From JAGOSA01 sp039795715 (GTDB taxonomy: Bacteria; Patescibacteriota; Minisyncoccia; Phycocordibacterales; UBA9973): a stretch of 10,106 bases of DNA. The DNA lies in NCBI GenBank assembly GCA_039795715.1, contig JBDKLD010000004.1, forward strand, positions 1 through 10,106, written 5' to 3'. Both the position numbers and the translations under genes were made by a program. This document shows, one piece after another, positions 1 through 6,033 of this stretch; positions within the stretch are counted from its first letter, which is position 1, and every line of letters begins with the position of its first letter. Below the pieces are notes generated by a model that saw only the letters and a list, made by a program, of their open reading frames with translations, was not told the origin of the DNA and did no database searches.

Positions 1-1
1 A

Positions 2-112
2 GATGAGACTATTAAAGTCGTTGAAGACGCTCTCAACAACCGTCCCAGAAAACGACTTGGCTGGAAAACACCATTAGAAGTATTTAATGAAAGTGTTGCA
101 TTAACAGGTTGA
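2..112 (+). CDS. IS30-family transposase, C-terminal fragment (5' end outside window)
   Basis: Reading from base 2 gives 36 residues ending in TGA at 110-112. They contain LNNRPRKRLGWKTPLEVF, the typical C-terminal signature of IS30-family DDE transposases (COG2826/InsI type), which lies just after the last catalytic Glu. The catalytic domain itself is outside the window, so completeness and activity cannot be judged. Sequence just after the stop should carry the right inverted repeat of the element. I cannot place its boundary without the left end. This is the only gene in the window that ends in TGA, which fits an incoming element. IS30 transposases move their element by copy-out/paste-in using a DDE active site. 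Confidence 0.88.
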   Translation, partial: DETIKVVEDALNNRPRKRLGWKTPLEVFNESVALTG

Positions 113-129
113 ATGTACCTATCGCTTAT

Positions 130-158
130 TTGACATAAATGTTTTGATATGCTAAAAA
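130..158 (+). promoter_or_regulatory. Promoter at the right edge of the IS30 element
   Basis: TTGACA at 130-135, a 17-nt spacer, then TAAAAA at 153-158 preceded by TGC (an extended -10). The transcript would start near 165 and read into the gene at 192. The -35 box lies only 17 nt after the transposase stop, so it may belong to the IS terminus and act as an outward promoter. Confidence 0.6.
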
Positions 159-191
159 TGGGTAAAATTGTATCACTAAATAAAATTAAAA

Positions 192-641
192 ATGGAAATT
201 ATATCAATCGCCCATCATTCGATTAAGATCTACACACCCGATCTCCTTAAAGTACTGAAAATGGGGCTTTCAATCGATCAGGCAGTCGAAGTTCAAATTC
301 ACAATCAAGATGAAATTGAAGTATGGATCAATCAAAATAAGGATCCTGAATATGACTTACATTCATTCTTCTTATACGAAGACTCGAGTGTAACGTACTT
401 GAGAAACTGGTCAGTCAAGAGACCGTATGGGTTTTCAAAAAACACTCAATCAGAAAAAATAACAGCCGAGGCTGTATCAACAATGATAATTAAGGCTATT
501 TCCGAAAAAATAAATTTGCCTGAATGTGAAGTTGCTGATCAAAGGTTGAGCATGAAAGGCTTAAACAATAGCCCCGAGGAACCAGTTCTCATTTTCCGAG
601 TTCAAGAAAAGAAAGCAACGCCAAGAAAAATTGATTTGTAA
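192..641 (+). CDS. Hypothetical protein, 149 aa
   Basis: I do not recognise this protein. It is soluble, with no signal peptide or membrane segment. It is acidic in the middle, rich in Ile, Glu and Lys, and has a lysine-rich tail (KKATPRKIDL). The composition suggests a mixed alpha/beta fold. Residues 90-110 (EKITAEAVSTMIIKAISEKI) could form an amphipathic helix. The start codon follows an A-rich leader without SD sequence, about 27 nt downstream of the expected transcription start. It is a monocistronic unit between an IS30 remnant and a clear terminator at 651. Its position beside an IS suggests accessory DNA, but it has its own promoter and an intact reading frame. No function is proposed. 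Confidence 0.72.
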   Translation: MEIISIAHHSIKIYTPDLLKVLKMGLSIDQAVEVQIHNQDEIEVWINQNKDPEYDLHSFFLYEDSSVTYLRNWSVKRPYGFSKNTQSEKITAEAVSTMIIKAISEKINLPECEVADQRLSMKGLNNSPEEPVLIFRVQEKKATPRKIDL

Positions 642-650
642 AACAATACC

Positions 651-679
651 GTTCTCACCCCAGTGGTGGGAACTTTTTT
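651..679 (+). terminator. Intrinsic terminator of the 149-aa gene
   Basis: Stem GTTCTCACC / GGTGGGAAC (nine pairs, one T-G wobble) with loop CCAGT, followed directly by six T (674-679). It begins 9 nt after the stop codon. Confidence 0.88.
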
Positions 680-686
680 ATTGTGG

Positions 687-715
687 TTGACTTTTATAGA
701 CACATCTGTTATACT
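687..715 (+). promoter_or_regulatory. Sigma-70-type promoter of the cold-shock gene
   Basis: TTGACT at 687-692, exactly 17 nt, TATACT at 710-715. A start near 722 would give a leader of about 70 nt, the longest among the plus-strand genes here. A weak 6-bp pairing in the leader (722-727 with 760-765) is visible, but I make no thermosensor claim from it. Confidence 0.82.
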
Positions 716-792
716 CTCTCCACAATAGAGCTATGGGACTAGTCGAACATACATGCGTTTATTGTATTTATTAGATTCACAAATTCAAATCA

Positions 793-990
793 ATGAACGG
801 TGTAATCAAAAAACTCACTGACAAAGGTTTCGGATTCATCGCTGTCGAAGGACAGCAGAAAGATCTTTTCTTTCACATGAACTCCCTCTCTGGCGTATCA
901 TTTGACGAGCTTCGCGAAGGCGATCCAGTTTCTTTCGAAACTGAAGACGGTCCAAAAGGCCCAAGCGCAGTCAATGTAAAGCGCGCATAA
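793..990 (+). CDS. csp: Cold-shock-domain protein (CspA family)
   Basis: At 65 aa this has the size of a single cold-shock domain, a five-stranded beta-barrel that binds single-stranded RNA and DNA. RNP1 is KGFGFI at residues 11-16 and RNP2 is LFFHMN at 25-30. Both carry the aromatic residues that stack on nucleobases. The N-terminal MNGVIKKLTDKGFGFI matches the CSP pattern, but the usual KWF aromatic of strand 1 is replaced by KKL, so one nucleic-acid-contacting Trp is missing. Such proteins act as RNA chaperones or antiterminators in the cytoplasm. It is a single-gene unit with a strong promoter, a long 5' leader as is common for csp genes, and a UUCG-capped terminator. There is no SD sequence before the ATG. 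Confidence 0.95.
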   Translation: MNGVIKKLTDKGFGFIAVEGQQKDLFFHMNSLSGVSFDELREGDPVSFETEDGPKGPSAVNVKRA

Positions 991-1008
991 TCGCACGCTT
1001 TCAGTCTC

Positions 1009-1038
1009 AAAAAACTCCAACTTCGGTTGGGGTTTTTT
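1009..1038 (+). terminator. Intrinsic terminator of csp with UUCG tetraloop
   Basis: AAAAAACTCCAAC pairs with GTTGGGGTTTTTT around a TTCG loop closed by C-G (1021-1026), the very stable cUUCGg tetraloop. The A-run on the left arm and the T-run on the right arm make it potentially active in both directions. Confidence 0.92.
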
Positions 1039-1089
1039 GTTTGGCCACATCTCAGAAAACAGGCCTTAAACATAAGGTTTTTCTATCTA

Positions 1090-1118
1090 TTGACTTTTAT
1101 CTCATAAACTGATATAAT
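1090..1118 (+). promoter_or_regulatory. Consensus promoter of the 223-aa gene
   Basis: TTGACT at 1090-1095, 17-nt spacer, perfect TATAAT at 1113-1118. Expected start near 1125, leaving a leader of about 23 nt. The first 11 bases (TTGACTTTTAT) are identical to those of the csp promoter at 687-697. Confidence 0.85.
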
Positions 1119-1147
1119 ATACAAAACGTTTTAAAACCCTATACGAC

Positions 1148-1819
1148 ATGCATATCAATGACAGTAACCTCCGCAGGTTGGCTATCCATGACTTAACTCA
1201 AAAGGCCAAAAGTAACTTCCGTTTCCTGATTAGCATCAAGATAAACGAGAAGATCGCTCAACAATTCAGAGATCTTGGAGTACCGAAGTTTTTCCAGACA
1301 GCTTTTGTCCAGGAAACAATTGTCAAAAAACATGAATTCCAGGCTGAAGAAGTAAAGCGAAACCCTCATCAATACAACCGACATGATGTAACCGGCCAAA
1401 AACAAGCTGATTCCGGAGTGCTCATTTCAGACATTACCCAAGGTAAGTTTGGAGGGACAAATGATCTTATGCAATCACTGCGTAAGTTTGGCTTCCCTCT
1501 CACTTCCGTTTACATTAAAAAGAAGGATGGTGATGATAAATCATTCCTCTGTCTGGCATTTGAAAATGTAAAAGACATGTCAAAGGAAATGAAGCTCAAG
1601 CCTGAGGTGCAGAAACTCATCAAAGAAACTGGTGCACGATTTTACGAATACATGTATTGCTACATGAATCCCGATAATTCTTGCACAGTAAATCTTTCGA
1701 AAGCGTTTCAGCATTCCTCAAACGACAACGAGTACAAGCTTCTTGAGATATCTCTCAATGAAAACAAGGAACTCGCTGTTGAGCTTTGTCAGCAATCATT
1801 GGTTCCGGTTGAAAAGTAA
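1148..1819 (+). CDS. Hypothetical protein, 223 aa
   Basis: I do not recognise this protein. It is predicted to be soluble and cytoplasmic: no signal peptide, no hydrophobic segment long enough to span a membrane, and many Lys, Asn and Gln. Visible stretches are a basic N-terminus (SNLRRLAIHDLTQKAKSNFR), a polar centre with HQYNRHD near residue 76, and a Tyr/Cys-rich patch ARFYEYMYCYMNPDNSC at about 163-179. No catalytic motif stands out. It forms its own transcription unit, with one of the best promoters in the window and a terminator 23 nt after the stop, so it is probably well expressed. There is no SD sequence before the ATG. The truD gene is convergent on the other side. Confidence 0.8.
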   Translation: MHINDSNLRRLAIHDLTQKAKSNFRFLISIKINEKIAQQFRDLGVPKFFQTAFVQETIVKKHEFQAEEVKRNPHQYNRHDVTGQKQADSGVLISDITQGKFGGTNDLMQSLRKFGFPLTSVYIKKKDGDDKSFLCLAFENVKDMSKEMKLKPEVQKLIKETGARFYEYMYCYMNPDNSCTVNLSKAFQHSSNDNEYKLLEISLNENKELAVELCQQSLVPVEK

Positions 1820-1841
1820 AAAGTAACAGGCAATAGCCGTG

Positions 1842-1873
1842 AAGGGCATCTTAATAGATGCCCTTTAATTTTT
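1842..1873 (+). terminator. Intrinsic terminator between the 223-aa gene and convergent truD
   Basis: Perfect 9-bp stem AAGGGCATC / GATGCCCTT with loop TTAATA, followed by TAATTTTT. The T-rich tail is only on the plus-strand side, so it serves mainly the 223-aa gene. I see no equally clear terminator for truD. Confidence 0.85.
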
Positions 1874-1879
1874 CCATTT

Positions 1880-3259
1880 TTATAGCTTATTCTTTACTTC
1901 ATCGGGGATCTGCCTGCCATCAAGGCGAGAGAGCACATCGACAAACTCCGCAGGGTTACTATTAATCGAAGTGTACGGCTTGATCGCAAACAAGTGCTGA
2001 AGGAGAATAGTTGCATACACGCCTTTTGGTAATTCGAACTGTAGAGAAATACCATCCGGTGCGACATGTGAATGAAGGAATATGGGTTTGATATTCCTGG
2101 TAATTGTGTTTTCCTTTGCCAAGTAGATGAACGGCAAACCGAGAAGTTCTTTACGATAATTGTCTGTGCCGTCGACAGTGAGAAAGTAATCGTAAAGCTC
2201 ACGTGCTTTTTCATCTCTTGTAATGAGTAGCGGTAGAGTTGTTTCACTTGTCTCATTTGAAGCTGAGAGGACTTTATTTGCCAGAAAACTGGCGTAAGCA
2301 TAAACCCAAATGCGCATCTGGTCTTTTTCCGTGCAAAGGATATCTTTGTACGGCATTGCATCAATCCTTGCTCCTCTCTTTTTGGCTTCGCGAATAAAGT
2401 GTCTTTCAATACGAAAAGCATGTGGCATAATAGCTGATATGTCGAGCATGGCATCCCAATCTCCATATAGTTGCTTCAACTTCCTCCGTATTTTGGTTAT
2501 CAAACGATACTCGTAAACTGACTCTTCAAAAAGGTACATTTCAAAAAGCTTTTTGTAATTCCCCTGTAGTATGGTTTTGCCGAAAACATGTGAGAGAAAA
2601 CGTGGCGCACCAAAACGCTGAGTGCCGTAAAAATTGGGAATGCCTTTTTCACTAATGATAGCTATTTTTTCATCGAGTATTCCCTGTGTCACTCCAGAAA
2701 AATCACCACGCACAAAAATCGAAAACCTATTGCCGTTGAGGCTGCCAATACTCAAACCCCCGGGCAATTCCCTAATGTCGGTGATGATAACGTTCGGATC
2801 AGAAAAATGTTTGAGGGTTTCAAAAGGTATTTCTTTGGTACAGGCTGCTTGTCCAGTAATTGCCGCTGCGTCTTTTATGCCGGCATAACTTATTTTTTCC
2901 TTCTGACAATGCGCAAATTCGGTAATTCGGTTTATAGCTTCTAGTGTGGAAACTTTTGTCTTTACAATTTTAAAGAACAGGGACTTGGTCATATCTCGCT
3001 GAATGAGATCAGGTGTAGTTGTAATATCAGTGACAGACATTGTTTGTCCTTCCATTGTTATTTCTTCAACAATAAAATCGCAAGGAAGAGCTTTTATTGC
3101 ACCAACAAATTTATCTTCCGTTGGAATAGAAATGCCGAACTGAGTAAACATATCTTCGTCCAGCCACTTTTCTGGCTCGAGCAGTTCTGGTTCTTCGATT
3201 TTGATCTGAGCTACATGTTCTTGCTCAATCAGCCAGTCATTTGTGGAATTATTTTCCAT
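1880..3259 (-). CDS. truD: tRNA pseudouridine(13) synthase TruD
   Basis: TruD-family pseudouridine synthase, 459 aa, expected to convert U13 of tRNA to pseudouridine in the cytoplasm. Family motifs appear in order: the substrate-binding CDFIVEEI at 60-67; AGIKDAAAITGQ at 126-137 with catalytic Asp130 (family pattern GLKDxxAxTxQ); SIGSLNGNRFSIFVRG at 170-185; NFYGTQRFG at 209-217; and the C-terminal LPKGVYATILLQHL at 410-423, typical of the end of the TruD catalytic fold. It is about 100 residues longer than E. coli TruD. Roughly 45 acidic residues precede the core, and the central TRUD insertion is larger, as in archaeal-type members. The gene starts 15 nt after the stop of truB and is probably co-transcribed with it. 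There is no SD sequence. A start at Met37 would remove only the acidic extension. Confidence 0.93.
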   Translation of the reverse strand: MENNSTNDWLIEQEHVAQIKIEEPELLEPEKWLDEDMFTQFGISIPTEDKFVGAIKALPCDFIVEEITMEGQTMSVTDITTTPDLIQRDMTKSLFFKIVKTKVSTLEAINRITEFAHCQKEKISYAGIKDAAAITGQAACTKEIPFETLKHFSDPNVIITDIRELPGGLSIGSLNGNRFSIFVRGDFSGVTQGILDEKIAIISEKGIPNFYGTQRFGAPRFLSHVFGKTILQGNYKKLFEMYLFEESVYEYRLITKIRRKLKQLYGDWDAMLDISAIMPHAFRIERHFIREAKKRGARIDAMPYKDILCTEKDQMRIWVYAYASFLANKVLSASNETSETTLPLLITRDEKARELYDYFLTVDGTDNYRKELLGLPFIYLAKENTITRNIKPIFLHSHVAPDGISLQFELPKGVYATILLQHLFAIKPYTSINSNPAEFVDVLSRLDGRQIPDEVKNKL

Positions 3260-3274
3260 ACGTCTTATTGTACA

Positions 3275-4033
3275 TTAGTTTGTAGTAGATTTACTGTTTG
3301 TGGCACTTATTATTTGTTCTCGTATAAGTGAAAACAGCACCGCCGGTACACCCAAGACTTTTTCACATTCTTCTGTGAGACTGCGTACGTATGTGCCAGA
3401 CGAAACATTGAGAGTGAGGGTAATGAGTGGAATTTTTTCTGGCAGATTTTGGTCCGCATTTTGCCAGGCGGTGAGGATTTCTGTTTGTCGAAAATCGCCC
3501 TTAACCAAGTTACAGATATTTTCAACTCTTTTTATGAGCTCATTGCGCTTTATTGTTTCTGCGCGAACAAGGTCGCAAGAAAAAATATCAACACGGCGCA
3601 TTGGTCGCTCAACTGTGATCCCCTCTCTCGCATACGCAAAGAGTGGCTTGCCATCGACCGGACGAGAAGAGTACGCGGGGTACATTTGGACTTTTATATT
3701 TTTAATTTCTTTTAATAATTCCTTCATTTTCTCTTCATCTGGTAGTGCTACATTTGAAACAACCTGCTGTGGCAAGCCGAGCAGGTCGTAGGTGTCAGTC
3801 GAGACACCAAGAGCAAAAGTTGCAGTATAGGTTTTGTCATGTGCAAGGTAAGCATCTTTTTCATGAACCATATCGCCAAAAAGGAAGAGTATTTGCCCTT
3901 CGGCGGCAGGATCAAGGCGACCAGCATAGGTCGCAGGCAGGCTCAAATACTCGGGATTGGCAGCCTGAAAACGCCTGAGGCACTCTAGCGGTGTTTCGCC
4001 AAGGTTTTTGTGGCAATATCGGAGCAATTCCAT
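3275..4033 (-). CDS. truB: TruB-like tRNA pseudouridine synthase, short form without PUA domain
   Basis: TruB family, whose classical members make pseudouridine 55 in the T-loop of tRNA. The catalytic motif is YAGRLDPAAEG at 36-46 with Asp41 (classical form GTLDPxAtG). DKTYTATFALGVSTDTYDLLG at 66-86 corresponds to the family KxYxAxxxLGxxTdTxDxxG. PAYSSRPVDGKPLFAYAREG at 119-138 matches PpYSAlKvdGkraYxlAR.G, and SSGTYVRSLTEE at 211-222 is the third signature. The N-terminal KPxGxTS loop is replaced by KNLGETP (9-15). At 252 aa it ends where the catalytic domain ends (GVPAVLFSLIRE), so the C-terminal PUA domain of most TruB is absent. Start: first ATG, which gives a complete first strand. Target position U55 is inferred from the family only. 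Confidence 0.88.
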   Translation of the reverse strand: MELLRYCHKNLGETPLECLRRFQAANPEYLSLPATYAGRLDPAAEGQILFLFGDMVHEKDAYLAHDKTYTATFALGVSTDTYDLLGLPQQVVSNVALPDEEKMKELLKEIKNIKVQMYPAYSSRPVDGKPLFAYAREGITVERPMRRVDIFSCDLVRAETIKRNELIKRVENICNLVKGDFRQTEILTAWQNADQNLPEKIPLITLTLNVSSGTYVRSLTEECEKVLGVPAVLFSLIREQIISATNSKSTTN

Positions 4034-4039
4034 GGGCTG

Positions 4040-4045
4040 ACTATA
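4040..4045 (-). promoter_or_regulatory. -10 element of the truB-truD operon
   Basis: On the minus strand TATAGT sits only 6 nt before the truB ATG, which would place transcription start at or next to the A of the start codon (a leaderless mRNA). No good -35 box lies 16-18 nt upstream, so this is a tentative call. The site lies in the 108-bp divergent region shared with the infC promoter. Confidence 0.4.
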
Positions 4046-4069
4046 CAGGAAAGCCAGGTTTTAGCCGAG

Positions 4070-4098
4070 TTGACTCTTTGGCTATCATCGGGTAGAAT
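4070..4098 (+). promoter_or_regulatory. Promoter of the infC-rpmI-rplT operon
   Basis: TTGACT at 4070-4075, 17-nt spacer, TAGAAT at 4093-4098. Expected start near 4105, about 37 nt before the infC start codon. The leader is too short for the long attenuator structures found upstream of infC in some Firmicutes. Confidence 0.8.
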
Positions 4099-4141
4099 GG
4101 CGAAGCAGTAGAAGCTCTCAGGGCGGTATACTCATAAACAC

Positions 4142-4693
4142 TTGAAAGAAAGAACAAATAACCAAATACGAGCCCGCGAAGTGCGCGTCATCAATGCTGA
4201 GGGTGAAAACCTTGGTGTTATACAGACCGAAGACGCAATCACTTTGGCCAAAAACCAGGGACTTGATTTGATTGAAATCGCTCCTCAGGCCGTACCGCCA
4301 ATCTGTAAAATTATGGATTTCGGCAAGTACAAGTACGCTGAAAGCAAAAAAGCCAAAAAAGCCAAGGCAGGTGCCAAGCCAACCGAAACCAAATCTATTC
4401 AGATTAAAATCGGTACTGGCGACCACGACCTTGAACTCAAGGCAAAAACTGCTTCAGTTTGGCTTTCGGAAGGACATAGAATCAAAGTTGAGTTGTATCT
4501 TTCGGGTAGGGCTAAGTACATGGAAGAGAAGTTTCTTAGAGAGCGTTTGGAAAGAGTCCTCAAGCTCATCACTACAAACTTCAAGGTTTCAGATTCATTC
4601 AAGAAAAGCCCTAAAGGCTACATTGTTACCATCGAAAGAGAGAAGAAAGTTGCCACTCCGGCAACTGCTCCCGCAGGAGCACCAACAGTATAA
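4142..4693 (+). CDS. infC: Translation initiation factor IF-3 (TTG start)
   Basis: IF-3 binds the 30S subunit, prevents premature 50S joining and checks start-codon pairing. It is a full-length two-domain protein of 183 aa. The N-domain is residues 1 to about 75, with NNQIRAREVRVINAEGENLG and PPICKIMDFGKYKY (52-65), the family signature. A Lys/Ala-rich linker follows at about 66-84, then the C-domain from about 85 to 170 with IQIKIGTGDHDLELK and RIKVELYLSGR. A short Ala/Pro/Thr tail follows the core. The start must be TTG at 4142: no ATG or GTG occurs in frame upstream, and the next residues already match the conserved N-terminus. There is no SD sequence. First gene of the classic infC-rpmI-rplT operon, with 12 nt to rpmI. 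Confidence 0.97.
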   Translation: MKERTNNQIRAREVRVINAEGENLGVIQTEDAITLAKNQGLDLIEIAPQAVPPICKIMDFGKYKYAESKKAKKAKAGAKPTETKSIQIKIGTGDHDLELKAKTASVWLSEGHRIKVELYLSGRAKYMEEKFLRERLERVLKLITTNFKVSDSFKKSPKGYIVTIEREKKVATPATAPAGAPTV

Positions 4694-4705
4694 ATTTCAA
4701 ATTAT

Positions 4706-4897
4706 ATGTCAATGAAAACCAATAAATCATTCAGTAAGAGACTCAAGGTTACCAAGAATGGTAAGCTTATTGCGAGAAAGCCTGGCTTCAACCATTTCAA
4801 TGCCAAGCAATCACGCGCAACACAGCTTGCTGGCAAGAAAGGTGTCAACTTCGTTATGAAGAACAAGCCTCGAAGCCGAATGTTGCCGAACTCATAA
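4706..4897 (+). CDS. rpmI: 50S ribosomal protein bL35
   Basis: A small basic protein of 63 aa, the usual size of bL35, which binds 23S rRNA in the large subunit. MSMKTNKSFSKRLKVTKNGK corresponds to the family N-terminus MPKMKTxKSaaKRFkvTgsGk. That favours the first ATG (4706) over the second at 4712. The middle (HFNAKQSRATQLAGKKG) and the end (KNKPRSRMLPNS) also align with the family. It lies 12 nt after infC and 39 nt before rplT in the conserved operon. Translation starts from an AT-rich spacer without SD sequence, so coupling to infC by reinitiation is possible. Confidence 0.96.
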   Translation: MSMKTNKSFSKRLKVTKNGKLIARKPGFNHFNAKQSRATQLAGKKGVNFVMKNKPRSRMLPNS

Positions 4898-4936
4898 TTT
4901 TATTACCCATACTTATTAATCTAAAATTTTCACTAT

Positions 4937-5281
4937 ATGCCAAGAGTAAAAGGAGGAGTACATGCACTCAAAAGACGGAGGAACATATTAGGCCGAGCTA
5001 AGGGCTTTCGATTTGGTCGTGGAACCAAGGAAAGTGCAGCACGTGATGCTCTCATGCACGCTGGCGCATACGCTTTTGCTCACCGCCGAGACAAGAAAGC
5101 AGACCGCCGAAGACTCTGGCAGGTTAAGATCAATGCCGGTAGTCGCGCCGTAGGCATCTCATACTCCAAGCTCATGGGCGCGCTCAAGAAAAAGAATGTT
5201 GGTCTCGATCGTAAAATTCTTGCTGAACTCGCTGAGTTTCACCCAGAGACATTCAAGAAAGTTCTTGCCCACGTGCAATAA
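4937..5281 (+). CDS. rplT: 50S ribosomal protein bL20
   Basis: At 114 aa, the usual length of bL20, an early-assembly protein of the large subunit that binds 23S rRNA. The N-terminal basic extension MPRVKGGVHALKRRRNILGR is followed by AKGFRFGRGTKESAARDAL, YAFAHRRDKKADRRRLWQVK and INAGSRAVGISYSKLMGALK, all family signatures. The end, LDRKILAELAEFHPETFKKV, matches the L20 C-domain, which in some bacteria also binds its own mRNA for feedback control. I see no such operator here. It is the last gene of the operon, with a very strong terminator 22 nt after the stop. There is no SD sequence before the ATG. Confidence 0.97.
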   Translation: MPRVKGGVHALKRRRNILGRAKGFRFGRGTKESAARDALMHAGAYAFAHRRDKKADRRRLWQVKINAGSRAVGISYSKLMGALKKKNVGLDRKILAELAEFHPETFKKVLAHVQ

Positions 5282-5302
5282 TCTAGTCATTTCCAAGAAA
5301 TA

Positions 5303-5350
5303 TACAAAGAAGAAATCCCCTCTCGGGGATTTCTTCTTTGTAGTTTTTTT
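5303..5350 (+). terminator. Strong intrinsic terminator of the infC-rpmI-rplT operon
   Basis: An uninterrupted 18-bp stem (5303-5320 with 5325-5342) around a TCTC tetraloop, followed by a run of seven T at 5344-5350. It lies between convergent operons. On the minus strand the hairpin is followed only by a moderately T-rich stretch, so it may work weakly for the operon ending at 5384. Confidence 0.95.
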
Positions 5351-5383
5351 AAAAATTTTAAATTACTATTTAAAATGTAAAAC

Positions 5384-6025
5384 TTAGAGATGCGCCGGTA
5401 GTTTTTCTTCTTCATTAGCTACATCAGAAAGTTTATACTCAGCGACTTTATCTTTCATAATAAGCGCCATGACTTTGGTAACGAGCGTCTTTGGGTCGGG
5501 ATCAAAAACAATCTTGGGATTGTCGCGGTGACCTTTGGCTAAAATATCACGAATCTCTTCATCCATTTCCCATTCCCCTTCAAGAATTCCGATTGGCTTG
5601 CCATCTTCAAAAGCGATAGTGAATTCGTGGATAGTACCAATACGCCCGCAACCTATGAACACAGCATCGCACGTCCTCGTAAACAGCAAATCACGCCCTG
5701 GATAGCCAAAGCCTGTGTAGACAACAAGATCCATATAGTCGAGTGGTAACCGGTATGAGCTCACATGCTCATGCTCACTCGCCGCGGGAGAGAGACCGAT
5801 CGAAATACCTTTTTCTTCTTTGGCGCCCATTGCGCTCCAAAGCGGGAAACCTGTGCTCGCGCCCGTAACAATGATGCCACCCTGGCGAACTATCTCACGA
5901 CCGAGCTCCTTGGCTTTTTCGAGTGCATTGATACCGCAGTGACCAGTTTCAGCCGCGCCCGAGACTCCCATTTTTACTCTGAGGTGGTTGTGTTTTAAAT
6001 CGTTGTGAAAATCTGCTTCGTGCAT
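5384..6025 (-). CDS. SLOG/LOG-like (TIGR00725-type) nucleotide-binding Rossmann protein
   Basis: 213 aa. The core looks like the SLOG superfamily (LOG/DprA-type Rossmann proteins that bind nucleotides or nucleotide-derived ligands). MGVSGAAETG at 19-28 forms the first strand and loop. REIVRQGGIIVTGASTGFPL at 43-62 matches the second-strand GGxxxxTGGxxG region. GRDLLFTRTCDAVFIGCGRI, continuing GTIHE (110-134), aligns with RxxxxxxxsDaxixlPGGxGTxxE. The signature PGGxGTxxE is changed to CGRIGTIHE: the last Gly-Thr and Glu134 are kept, but the Pro and one Gly are lost. Members with the full signature cleave nucleotide monophosphates. With this change, ligand binding rather than hydrolysis is plausible, but neither is shown. 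Last gene of a three-gene operon, starting 8 nt after the ribonuclease gene. A TATAAT lies 7 nt before its ATG. Confidence 0.78.
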   Translation of the reverse strand: MHEADFHNDLKHNHLRVKMGVSGAAETGHCGINALEKAKELGREIVRQGGIIVTGASTGFPLWSAMGAKEEKGISIGLSPAASEHEHVSSYRLPLDYMDLVVYTGFGYPGRDLLFTRTCDAVFIGCGRIGTIHEFTIAFEDGKPIGILEGEWEMDEEIRDILAKGHRDNPKIVFDPDPKTLVTKVMALIMKDKVAEYKLSDVANEEEKLPAHL

Positions 6026-6033
6026 AGATTATA

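Noticed and set aside
721..792. RNA thermosensor in the csp leader.
   Set aside because: Only a 6-bp A/T-rich pairing is seen, which is too weak to support a regulatory structure.
1894..2466. A 190-aa open frame on the minus strand inside truD.
   Set aside because: It overlaps truD in another frame, has no recognisable domain, and reads as a shadow of the real gene.
3300..3791. A 163-aa plus-strand open frame opposite truB.
   Set aside because: It is antisense to a gene with clear TruB motifs and shows no family features or start signals of its own.
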